Below are positions 21,591 to 32,126 of a DNA stretch of 64,000 nucleotides, piece after piece (the stretch's first letter is position 1; each line of letters begins with the position of its first letter). The DNA comes from Ornithodoros turicata (lineage: Eukaryota; Arthropoda; Arachnida; Ixodida; Argasidae). The notes beneath the pieces are model-generated. The model saw nothing but the letters and a program-made list of their open reading frames with translations. It searched no databases and was not told the origin of the DNA. The stretch lies in NCBI RefSeq assembly GCF_037126465.1, contig NC_088204.1, positions 67,393,807 to 67,457,806 on the forward strand, given 5' to 3'. The translations under genes and the position numbers were made by a program.

Positions 21591-23644
21591 TAGTAACTTT
21601 CCCGTTAGTGATACTGCATCGTTTGAGAACTTTTGTACACGTTCCGGTTATTATATTCGGGAAATATCAGGAATATGTTTTCTGGCATCGATAAGATACG
21701 ATTGCAACCGACTGTAACGGCACACTGTGTAGAACGTGGAATATACAAGATAAATGGAGATATATTCTCTGCAATGAATATGTAGGAACATTATTAAAAA
21801 TTTGCGAGGCTTTTCCATATCCTTTGCTACAGTTGCTTTGACCTGCTGTAAGACGCTTCAGTGGAAATTAGACACTGGCGAAGGGCTTGCAGGAAGACCA
21901 AAAAAGGAGGGGGGGGGGATGCAAGAGACGTGATGCAGAGATACAGAGAGCCATGAAAAAATATGACGTCCTACTCTGCATTTATGGACTAAAATGAAAC
22001 TGTCATGAAATGAGCCAGGTCCTGCCGAAATGGACGAGGAGGTGTCCATTTAGTGTGATACAGGAAGACGAGGGGTGACGTGGGGATTCGAGCGATCAGC
22101 CTGCCTAGATTGGCGGTACGTTGCTCGGGCAAGGGGGTGAAAGGAGGAAGGAGGATGAGGTGGTGGGGGAAGGAGGAAGGGGAAGGCTCACACGTCTGCT
22201 TCTGCACTACAACCGACCATGAGGGCGAGGGATGACAAAGAGGGGTATATGTTTGTTTATTAAGAAAAAAAAAGAAAGGGAAGGGAAGGGAAGACGAGGG
22301 GATTTATTATACTAACAGTGGGGAGTCCGCGTTTCACAAACAGTGCTGCTTGACGAAACGTCACCTTCCCCCAGCTACTGCTCAAGCTCTTCGTCTGTCC
22401 CTAATTTTCCACATGGGCGGATGTCCCGTTGTTATGTCGGACACTCGCGGTGCAGCAAAAGTTCGTGCAAATTAGAGAGATGTCCTAGTTAGGTAATCAA
22501 GTATTAAAAAAAAACAAATAAACGCACGTCGTGTTGCCACAATAGGCGTACTTATTGAACTTACTCCGAAAATTCACGACCAAATGCTCTAACCAAGGCG
22601 CTGTCAAGTTTCAGCTTCCAATCCGTAAATTCACATGGTACTGTCGGAGGTGACTGGTGTGCATATTCCTGAATAACAAGGCTTATTATGAAATGCTTCA
22701 ACTTCCTTTCTTTTTTTTTGGGGGGGGGTCTGTTTATGGGAGTAGCCGAATTTGTCGTGTGATGGGTTCAATCTCTCCCTTTTATTTATTTTATTTTTTC
22801 GCCAACGTGAACATCAACATTAATTTCACGTCCACACGCTTTCTCTTCGCCATTACACTAGATTGCAGTACTCGGCGGCTTTGGTACAGTGTACTGTTCA
22901 AAGGCGCTGAGCAAAATGTACATTTGTGGTAACGCCAAAACAGGATAACGTCCTCGACTGACAAGAGAGTGCACCAACCCCTCTCGAGATGAAAAACGAA
23001 ACAAAACAATGAACTCAGGGACAGAAAAAACGCAAAGATAATAAAACTACTGACACGTCTTTGAGCACAAATGGAGGCAAAGACTAAGGCAGTCAAGATA
23101 ACATTTTGTCCGGTTTAGCATGGAAAATCATGTCCTAGTTCGGAGATTACGGTGTGTCCAATATAGGGAGTTCGCTACTCAAGTGTTTTTAATAGAAGCC
23201 TGCCGGTGCAACGACGTCTTCTCGGATATAAGTAGTTTCCCGATGCGAAGAGGTGTCCGACTTGGGAGGTTTTACTGCATATATGTTTGTAAAACAAAGA
23301 AACCTTTTGACTGTCTGAAGCTGCTGTTCCACTTAACTGTTTTTTGTAGCGAAACGACAAGCTACGTCCAGCGTGCTGTTGGCCATTCTGTTGTCGTGTC
23401 CACCGCGTCGATACATCCAACGAGTTCATCGATACGTCCATCATGACATTCTGTCCATCAATGGAATTTGCGGCACGTTGGTAGTACTGGTCGGGAACGA
23501 AGCAGAGGGAGAGATAAGCACAAAAGCACGAAGCGGAGCAAGCAGAGAGAGATAAGCACAAAAACGAGTAGACACTCAAACACACGCGGCTCCATTATTG
23601 CTGCGGGTCTGGCATCATTTCGTAGCCGTAGACCATGGCCAACA
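21591..23644. other. Stretch with no recognisable gene
   Basis: G- and purine-rich patches near 21908-21920 and 22130-22300 and a poly-G near 22720-22730 are visible. Open frames on both strands lack recognisable motifs. Confidence 0.45.
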
Positions 23645-24800
23645 GCAACAACTTTATTTTGTCTTTGGAGAGTGGGGAGGTTCATCGCCACAGGCGATAC
23701 TCTACCCCATTGCTGGTGGGAAAGTGGGGAATAAAATAACGAGCCCCTTCACAATAACGATCGAAGGCCGATGGTGTCCAGAAATGTCAGAAGAGCTTTG
23801 AGCGCAGAGCGTTGCTGGGCTGGATTAGGCCAGGAACCAAGCAGTTCCGATAGGGAGAAGGGGCGAGAGTCCAGCTTACGAAGAGACTCGGAGGGTGTGG
23901 TTCGGGAAGGTTGGTAGTGGGAGCAATGAAGAAGAATATGCTCCAGATCCTCAAGAACAGCACAGTGGCAGCAGGTGGGAGAGTCAAGTTGTCTCAAGCG
24001 GTAACGCCACTGTGCTGTAAAGGCCACATTAGCCCGCCATAGCCACATCGAGGCGCATTCGATGGATTAATGCAGCATCTTGACGAGAGGTGTTTCGTGG
24101 CATGCGGAAAGCGAGCGTTGGATCAACTCTGCTCAACATAGAGGGGGGGGAAGAATGTCGGTTGTCCATTGGCGGGAAGCGAGGGGTGTCACTAGGCGTC
24201 GGAGAATTGAACGGCGGTCTCCTCTCAGCAGAACAATGCTGGTCCGTTTCCGATACGAGAGTGCTGCTTCTGCGGCGCTGTCGGCCTGCTCGTTCCCCAC
24301 GACACCACAATGGGCTGGAACCCACTGGAGAACTAGCCTGTGGCCTGCTGCATAGATAGTGTGGTAAGCCATTAACACATCTGTGACTAGGGGTGCGGAT
24401 GGGCCTCGTATGCCGGAATTTTCAATTGCTTGGAGTGTAGATTTGGAGTCTGTGAAGACTGCCCATTCCCGCGGTGTAAAATCAGCGATGTGTTGTAGAA
24501 ATAAAAGAATGGCATAGAGTTCCGCAGCTGTGGAGGAGGTTGGATGTGAAAGGCGTCTTCCGTACACTACGCTTCGGATGGTATGACGAATGCTGAGGCG
24601 GACTTGTTTCGGGATGCGCCATCGGTATATGCTGCCGTAAACGTAGAAAACTTCTCGTCTATCAGAGCATGAAAATTGGCTCGGAATAGACGATCCCGCT
24701 CATGCTGCCGCTTAAGACAATGAAGACAAACAGAACAGACCGAATAGCAAATACAGGCAGACAGGCGGATAACAGAAACGAAAAAAAAAGGTACAAACAA
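23645..24800 (-). pseudogene. Decayed LINE ORF2 C-terminus (RNase H + zinc knuckle), lineage B
   Basis: Several minus-strand frames together cover the 3' half of a LINE polyprotein. RNase H: a TDGAS segment near 24600-24620 in one frame, then AEL, FTDSKS and EQADSAAE in a second frame (24133-24567). The zinc-knuckle segment CCHC...HILLHC lies in a third frame (23749-24048), followed by the stop and a 3' end with CAACAACTTTATT (plus strand). At least three frame breaks make this a pseudogene. It is related to but distinct from the element at 6450-8462; closer copies lie at 17476-17725 and 48679-49143. Confidence 0.9.
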
Positions 24801-25309
24801 CGCAACGCTTCGTTTTCAATTTCGTGGCGGGCAAGACGCTGCTGTTCCATTGTCCTAAAATGTCGGACGCCCGTCTTGATGCGCGTCCTCGTTGTTGCCT
24901 TGTGAAAGGCTTTGGCTACCCGAAATGGGAATACACAGAAAGGATGGAAGTGACACAGAATGCTTTGTAAACGAGAGAGCGGGACATAAAAAGAAAAGGA
25001 AGAAAACATTGTGTTTTTGCGCTGAAAGCAGAGACGACAAAAAACAAAGAAAGCAACTCGCCAATTTCACTATCTTCAAAAGTCCAGGGACTTGGCACTG
25101 AGGGTAATGGCGCACGCTATTTTGCGACACAATTTCGAGAGGCTGCTGTATCAAGTAAAAACGCAGAAAACGCTCAGACGTGAGGAGTTTGCGGAAGTAC
25201 ATTTGTTTTTTAAGCCTGTCCTCGGTGGTAGGCGGTAATTATCAACATAGCCTAACGAATATGGAGACGGAAGCCAAGCAGCACAACGTCTTGGCACAAA
25301 ATTGAACTA
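24801..25309. other. Stretch with no recognisable gene
   Basis: Low-complexity A- and T-rich frames only. This may include further decayed 5' sequence of the neighbouring LINE, but no RT motif was seen. Confidence 0.4.
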
Positions 25310-25572
25310 AGATTGGCAATGCCGGCCCAATATAGGGCCAGGATTGGTCCAATATTAGCAATGGTGGACCAATATTGGACCAATCTTGCCAATGCCGGCC
25401 CAACATTGGACCAAAATTGGACCAATATTGGCAATGCCGGACCAACATTGGACCATGATTGACCACTATTTGCAATGCCGGACCAATGTTGGCAATGCCG
25501 GACCAATATTGGACCTAGACTGTACCAATATTGGGCCAGTATTGCCAATATCGGTCCAATATTGGGTCAAGA
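25310..25572. repeat. Palindromic CCAATATTGG minisatellite
   Basis: About 260 bp built of degenerate copies of CCAATATTGG joined by GGCAATGCCGG-like linkers. Five exact CCAATATTGG palindromes occur at about 25369, 25422, 25503, 25524 and 25556, with many near-copies (CCAACATTGG, CCAATGTTGG). Open frames across it on both strands are a by-product of the repeat, not genes. Confidence 0.85.
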
Positions 25573-25817
25573 TGTGCTGCTTGGGAAGGTGTCATCGCCA
25601 CGAGGGACATACCGCGCAACAACGTCGGCTCCATATTGGCGAAGGTAGCATGCGCTTCGCTGTAGAGAGTTTTAGGAAACCGTTGATAACCTTGCTTGCG
25701 TCGAACCGTATCAACCGGTACCAATCAGTGGATCAGACTCTGAATCACGCACGACTGCGATTGGCTCCGATATAGGCACAATAAACTTACCAACGGTTTG
25801 CTAAAACTGCCTACTGT

Positions 25818-25975
25818 GATGCCGCGTGGTCGAGTTGGTCAGCTTTGAGACCATGGGGACGATTTTGCAACATAAAAGTTCCGCGGTCTAAACTTACCTG
25901 TGGCACACATGCACTTCAGGCGCACTGATTGCATGAGACAGGTCAGGTTTCCGACGCAACCCTTCCTTACTGAGT
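25818..25975 (+). repeat. Possible tRNA-Ser-like SINE remnant
   Basis: GCCGCGTGGTCGAGTTGGTCAG resembles a tRNA A-box region. A clear B box is missing at the expected distance (TTCCGCGGTCTAAACT is the nearest). The segment ends before an (AAT/AAATA) patch at about 25982-25998 that could be a SINE tail. Single copy in the window, so weak. Confidence 0.3.
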
Positions 25976-26980
25976 CAACGCAAAAATAAATAAATATTGA
26001 AGACACGTTTTGGTTTACATATAAGTAATTCGATTAGGATTAAGCCGTTATCTTTGTTTATGAGATAGTTTGCTCACGACATATTCCAGCTAATCAGTTA
26101 CATTTATATCGATAGAACGAAGCGCTTCGTTGGCAAGAGAGGAAATGGCAAGAGAAAGAAGAACAAAAAATAAAAGTGACTCCCCTGACAGTAATTACTA
26201 ACCAGGTAAGCAAAAATAAAATTCATTAGTGAATCCCACAGACACAGCGCGGCAGTTTTGTTGGTGCTCAAACGCAGTTACACCAGCACATTCCTATACG
26301 AAACCCTAGCGGAGAAGGCTTACATAACCGGTATCTCTTTTTTTTTATTTTTCTTTTTTTTTTGCGGTCAAATTGTCATTAGCCAAAAACGTGGTACAGC
26401 CCTACGTTAACCGAACTCAACGATACCTTCTTTCCCCATCCGTGATTAACAATCAAATAACCCCTGCACAAACCTCGAAAACAGATGGATAAACAAATCG
26501 ATTGCTAGCCAAACAGAGTCAAACGAGCCCCGCTGCCCTTTTCTCATTTGCACGTTCCAATTCAACAGACGCTGCAATTCTGAATCGATGCAAACATCAG
26601 CCCACTACGCCGTTAGTTCTCGCGGAACAATTAGCGAATTTCCTCCTCTCACTAACGACGTACAAAGAGAAAGAAAAACAGAAATAGAAAGAAAACGAGA
26701 AAGGCCGCCGGCCACAAAGCCCAGAACTCGCGGAAGAGTGGCCGTGCACCGTGCCAATAATGTACACTCGTAACAGAGCGAGCAAAAAAAGAAAGAATCA
26801 GAAAATCGAATTCTAGCTTTTCGATATGTGTGTGCGCTGGGTGGTAGCAGAGGAAGTCAAGCAAATTGTTTGCACTGCAGTTATCAATCGCCCCTCATTT
26901 GAATATGAAACAGACGTTGGCGGCGGCGAGAGAGCTGGCGGATCGAACTGCTACGAGAAATTGATGCGGTAAAAATGTGG
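25976..26980. other. Stretch with no recognisable gene
   Basis: A T-rich run near 26338-26362 and an A/G-rich run at 26660-26705. No domain-bearing frame or shared repeat seen. Confidence 0.45.
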
Positions 26981-26986
26981 GAGCGC

Positions 26987-27152
26987 TATAAAAATGGAAG
27001 AACTGCCGTTAATAATGGGGCTGCGGGGAGATAGCGAACCGCTGCCTGGAGTGCTTCCCGGCGACGCTGCCTGCCAGTTCTCCAATATCTGCTTCTGCGT
27101 AGCTGTGCGATGTTCCTAGCTAGGACGTCTCGAGGGGAACGTCAACGGAAGC
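26987..27152 (+). promoter_or_regulatory. Candidate TATA promoter and first exon
   Basis: TATAAAAA (26987-26994) would set a start near 27017. GC-richer transcribed sequence follows, with an ATG at 27110 whose frame stays open for 43 bases to a GTAAGT splice-donor match at 27153. The peptide so far would be about 14 residues and basic. An earlier ATG inside the TATA region gives only a seven-codon frame. No downstream exon could be recognised, so the gene identity is unknown and the call rests on core-promoter and splice consensus only. Confidence 0.25.
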
Positions 27153-28167
27153 GTAAGTTTGTTCATGATTTGTGTGGAGGTTTTGAATTTACGTCAAGCG
27201 GCAACTATGAGCATGTGGTCACCGAAGTGGTCGGTCTGCGGATTCATTTTGCTTAGAGTCGCAAGGAACCGGTTTCACCAAAGCCTATTAACATTGCAAC
27301 CGAGATCAACGGTCCCTTAACTTGAATTTAACGCATAACTCTGCTTCAGTAAAGGGAGTTATTGTCACTCATCACGTCACCAACTAACGTTTGTAAACAA
27401 CATTTGAGTGTTAACTTCGAGTTTGAGCAACCCTTGACCTCGGGTGAAACTTAACCAGCGTTGGTGAAACCCGACCAAAATAGCGACACTCAGTTCCACA
27501 GGCAAGCCATTTTGTTTCCGCTCTACACCAGCCATGGAGGAAGGAAACAGAGGAGGATCCCTATACTGTTCCGAGAAGTGAAGCCGAGATAGGGGGCCAC
27601 TCCAGTGACATCACCGCTCACTTTCCGGTTTCGGTTACATACATCTCTATGGGAGCCCCGAATGCATAGTTTCGGAATACTTGGAGGGGTGTGATGGTAG
27701 CGCGCCGAAGCGGCCCCAAAGTGGCGCGTGCAAAGCGACCTCATTGGTCTACTCAGGTAACGTGACCCTCTTGAGGCTCCAAAGAAGTATACAGCTCATC
27801 CCCTATCCTCACGTCACTTGTCCCACGCTTCTCTCTTCTCTCGTAGAGCCGTTGGGGTGCCTCCTATTCTTCTTTCCTCCATGACACCAGCGCAATCCCC
27901 AGTTGACGGACAGAGACAGCTAACGTTAGGGAAATGTGTATGATTGTCGTACGGCATTAATCTATATATTGTCCACGAGAGCGTCCCGAGGGTCCCGACA
28001 GGAGCAGCATTTCGGAGCGCGTTCGATAGGTGGCGTAGGGAGGACCGTTACGTGGCGCTAGCGTGGCGCTTGAAACAAAATGGCCTCTTCTTGCCTCTCC
28101 TGCTCGCACGAGGAGCTCAGTGTCGCTATACTCTGAAGCGAAGCTTATTTAGTCACGCTAATTTTTC
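27153..28167. other. Stretch with no recognisable gene
   Basis: Short open frames without motifs. If 26987-27152 is a first exon, this would be its intron. Confidence 0.4.
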
Positions 28168-28362
28168 TCATCTGAGGATTCTTCAACGTGCACTGAAATC
28201 TGAGCGCACGGCACACCGTACTTAAAGTCCTTCGCGGAACACGGTGCATCTAAGCAACTTGTATACGCTGTCACCAAGTTGCTGGCGTACTCGGCCGGGA
28301 TTGAATCCGCAACCTATCACTATAGGTGGACGCGCTACCAAGTGATCCGCCGAGGCCGGTTG
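28168..28362 (-). repeat. Ruka-like tRNA-derived SINE, copy 2
   Basis: On the minus strand: GGCCTCGGCGGATCACTTGG (A box), GCGGATTCAATCCCGGCCGA (B box), CCAGCAACTTGGTG, TTCCGCGAAGGAC, then GTGCACGTTGAAGAATCC. The order is as in the copy at 30438-30683 with roughly one change in five to six bases. The distal end is lost beyond about 28168. Confidence 0.85.
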
Positions 28363-28539
28363 ACGCAATGCAGCAAGCGGCTTTCTAAAACACCCTTTTA
28401 CGATGGTGTACTCTACAAAAAGCGCCACTTCAAGGAATATATTCCACAGAAGATATTAATTATCAGGCTGCATTCTACAGACATCATTTCAGTAAGGTGG
28501 ATTCATTTAAAAATTCCGTTGAAAATGCTCTTGTAGCGG

Positions 28540-28982
28540 GCCGTGGACAATGACGAAGATGGCCACGAGCCTGAAGCACCTGCCTCAGTTCCACCGGCGC
28601 GGCCATGGAGATAGGCCACCGTCATCGCCTCTCCGTGGCATACCATCATCGCCGGTCGGGGCTCATGTAGAGGAAGACCATCGTCCTCTACATTTGATGA
28701 CCCGAACAACGAACACCATGTTCGGAGCAATTCGGCTCGTTACTATCCCAAATTCCTGACGACGCCTTCGACGAGCACTACCACAGCGCTCTATACATGG
28801 ACCCACCGCCAGCAAACCTCGCCGTTAACGTACCCGGCGCCTTTCCACCTGCGGCCTCACCGTCCAGCACGGCCCGCCCACCTCTGCAGCCATGCAGCAT
28901 TTCACCGTCCGGCTCACGACGACAGCATCACGACTGCCCTTCTCCTGTCAACTCTACACTCTTAAAGATAGGCGTTTCGTAA
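28540..28982 (+). other. GC-rich, proline-rich codon-like block of unknown origin
   Basis: The block is clearly richer in GC than its flanks and reads as Pro/Ser/Ala-rich peptide in several overlapping frames, for example from the ATG at 28797 to a stop at 28980-28982. It contains a perfect 10-bp hairpin (28665-28693). It could be a remnant of a LINE ORF1/gag-like protein or of a host exon, but no zinc knuckle or other motif supports either. Confidence 0.2.
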
Positions 28983-30437
28983 ATACCCTTTTCAACACTG
29001 CGTTCAGTTGAGCCTGAGGAATACAAAAAGAGTGTTTATCTACAAAAACACCCTCTTTTACACGTCGGAACGCACAAAACATTCATAGTCTATCTACTAA
29101 TGCCGGGATGTTAGTCAGGATGATAGTTGGGAAGAGATCCACTTAATGGTACTCCACTGGCTCATCTACATAGCCCCGGGTAATCCGGACACTTTCGTTA
29201 CCGCTCACTTTAGCGTTCCGTTTGCTCACTCTTGTTCACTCACTTCCTGCTCAGACGTCCGCTTGCTCACCTACTTCCTGCTCAGCGCTCCATTTTCTCA
29301 CTCATGCTCAACTCATTCGCCACACTGAGCATGAATGAGCATGCTCATGAGTGACTTTTGCCGAGGTATGACTGGCGTCTCGCTGTCCTTGGCCACATCC
29401 TGTCGTTCTACCATTGCTGGATCACCGCACTTTTCCTCCAGTCTACTCTCCATGCTAGGAACGAAGTACTACACCCTCTTCATCTGACGCTAGTTGTGCA
29501 ATGTCACTTACGTTTTGAGTTGTCGCCCGTTGGGCATACACACAGTGATACGCGTAACGCAGCAGCACAGACCCACCAGACACCAACGCGAGTCAAATAC
29601 GCCCATAAACCGGGGAAAACCCAATTCGGAATAAAACGGAATACTCAAAAAATAAAAAACGGAAGAAAGAAATCGCGAATTCTCACCAGAATGAAATCAG
29701 AGCTTTCGCGGCGGGCTGAACGGGAACATTTTCCGCACGAGCGGGGTATGTTTGAGGAACATCTCGAGGTCATTGCCATGTTAGGTTTGCCGCTTTTATA
29801 AAAGGTGAACCGGTAAAGAAATCTACCGAAAGAACACATGAACAACACGAGGCACTTTTCTTTTCTTTTGCTGTTCCTTTTTCCTTCTTTTTTTTCCTTT
29901 GCGGTTATCGTCATGCCTTGACTGCTCATGCAGACAACTATATCCAGTGCTGCATTTCTGTGTCCTTCAATGACGTTCGCCGTGCGAGATAAGAAGTAAA
30001 GGGAAGGGCAGATTACGATAACGGTAAGGTAAGGAAAATATGAAGATGCTGATTGGATGATAAAATGAGATTTAGGTGTCCAACATCTAACACGAAAATT
30101 AGCTCGCCGTAATCTGGTGTCTCTACAAAAGTTCACATGGAATATCTAGCTGGTTAAAACATCGACTCTACTACGCTTTGATGTATCCTAAACTCAACTA
30201 CTACAACCTTAACTGGGGAAGTACAACCAAAGGTAATTGCACGAAAGTTCACCACATCCGAAAACGTGCAGTAAACGTACATCTCCTGGAAAATTCACGT
30301 TTTTATTGTTCAACTGCTCCTTTTTTCTTCCTTTTTTTACAAAATACATCAGTTTAAATTTGATGCTGTTCATTATAAACTTGGCGTTTAGCTGAGTAAG
30401 GTGGATATTGAACAATACAGATGACATTACATATCTT
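28983..30437. other. Stretch with no recognisable gene
   Basis: A loosely repetitive GCTCACT/ACTTCCTGCTCA segment at about 29195-29350 looks like a degenerate minisatellite. The longest open frame (29358-29801) has no domain and turns Lys-rich in low-complexity sequence. Confidence 0.45.
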
Positions 30438-30683
30438 CCACCGGCCTCGGTGGCTCAGTCGGTAGCGTGTTCGCCTTCTGATCGCGGGTTCGAACTCGGC
30501 CGAGGACGCCAGCAACTTGGTGGCTGGGTACAAGTTGCTTAGACACGCCGTCTTCCGCGAGGGACGTTAAATACGGGGTGCCATGTGATCAGCTTTCATT
30601 GCACGTTAAAGAACCCACAGACCGACCGCTGTGGTGTCGCTCATGATCTCAGTTGTCTCGCGACGTAAACCCCCAATTATTAA
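30438..30683 (+). repeat. Ruka-like tRNA-derived SINE, copy 3 (most complete)
   Basis: CCGGCCTCGGTGGCTCAGTC (A box) and GCGGGTTCGAACTCGG (B box) form the tRNA-like head. The body blocks CAGCAACTTGGTGGC, GTCTTCCGCGAGGGAC and GCACGTTAAAGAACCC follow, and the element ends near CTCAGTTGTCTCGCGACG. The A and B boxes are intact, so this is the best-preserved of the three copies. A clear poly-A or microsatellite tail is not seen. Confidence 0.9.
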
Positions 30684-32034
30684 ACGTATCTTCCAGAGGA
30701 ACGAGGACATTATGTAGCTCTATGAATACAACGAGTATTCGAAACAGAAACTCGGTTATCAGACCGTATATCTCCTGGTGTTGTTGCGAAAGCATCGGAA
30801 CATACTTCCAGCCATCGCATGTGCTTAACAATATAAAAATCACAAAACAAATGTTTTCCTTTCATCGCACATCAGTAAAGGATAGTGTCTTATATCACAA
30901 CTCCTATATGGAAACTTCCCTCTGGCCCCTCGTCAGGGTAGGTCCTTTTAATCCAGAGTTCCAACTAGTGTACCACGTATCTTGGAATTAAGGACTGAAA
31001 GTATTACCGAGGACAGAGTAGCGGGATTACAAGTGGGAAGTAGAGGATAATAAAGATGAATGGGATGAGAGACCTCCGTAAGATTAAAAGGCTCCTGTGC
31101 TTCTTCGTCCCCGCATACTACTGGATGGTAGATAAGCTTTCGTACATATTTTATCCACTTACATTGTTTCATGCGTAAGTATACGTAAAAACATGCCGAC
31201 GCGTAAGAGTACGGATAAAACTTGAACTTCAATTTTCATCCAAACAACTGAAGTATAGCAAACTAAGGTATTTTGTTAGATGATTGGTTCAACAAAACCA
31301 ACAGCCATTAGACGCCATTTAACTGTTATGCATCATATGGACGTATACGTCCTAAATAGTGTGTACGTTCATGATTCTCAAGAACTAACCACGAAGACTG
31401 AGTCTTTAAGTCATAAAAACTGCCTGATTCGTAGCAATGCTCGCAGTTACTTGTATTCGTTTTTTTTTGTTTTTCTTATTGAAATATTTGTTTCAATTTA
31501 ATCCAATTTATTTTATCAAACATATTGGTGGGAAGTGCAGGCAAAGGGCTGCTCTTGAACTGCATGACTTAAAAGTGCATAAATGATGAGACACAAACAC
31601 ACGCTGCTGTTAAAGCAACTTAACTGGGCCTGACCCACGCTTACATTTAGCACAAAGTCAAGTTCGGCCAATTGATGCAGTACTATAGGCACCATAAGCA
31701 AAAGTCCATTCAGTAGAATTAGAACGATAATGAAATGGACCACTAAAGACACGAAATACAAGAAAGACAAGTAATAAAATTTGAGATGATTATACATACA
31801 CAGTCTATTGCATATTTATGGAAATGGAAATGAAAGAAAAATATGGAAATGTTAGCACATATTTATATATTTATGCTATATGTTTATGTTTATATATTAC
31901 ATATTTATGTTTCCGTACAAAGCTATGAGAATATGATTATCACACATGAAGCGATTTTTTCATCCATTCCATTTCCATTCCGTTTCAAATTGCATAGTGT
32001 AGTTTTTTGTGTAGTTTCCCTCCCTTTTCTCAAT
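30684..32034. other. Stretch with no recognisable gene
   Basis: AT-rich. A GGAAATGGAAATG segment near 31817-31835 and a CATTCCATTTCCATTCC segment near 31963-31983 form an imperfect inverted pair around an ATATTTATAT-rich centre. Confidence 0.4.
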
Positions 32035-32126
32035 AACGCGTCCTGGAGTAGCCAGTCCCGAGTAGCTCGAGACTAACATCTCCATTTTTTTCTTTTAAAA
32101 ATCAATCAATCAATCAATTAATCACA
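32035..32126 (+). mobile_element. LINE 3' end with (CAAT)n tail, lineage D
   Basis: CGCGTCCTGGAGTAGCCAGTC, then ACTAACATCTCCATTTTTTTC and a tail of ATCAATCAATCAATC. The same 3' end lies in minus orientation at 53612-53705. A related one (GTAGCCGGC...ATCCCCATTG plus (ATC)n) ends the LINE at 52786-53518. Heavily 5'-truncated. Confidence 0.75.

Noticed and set aside
25386..25775. 129-codon open frame with repeated Trp/Gly/Pro phrases
   Set aside because: It lies on the CCAATATTGG minisatellite, and both strands are open there because the repeat unit lacks stops.
29358..29801. 147-codon plus-strand open frame
   Set aside because: No recognisable domain and a Lys-rich A-rich end; length alone is within what chance allows in 64 kb.
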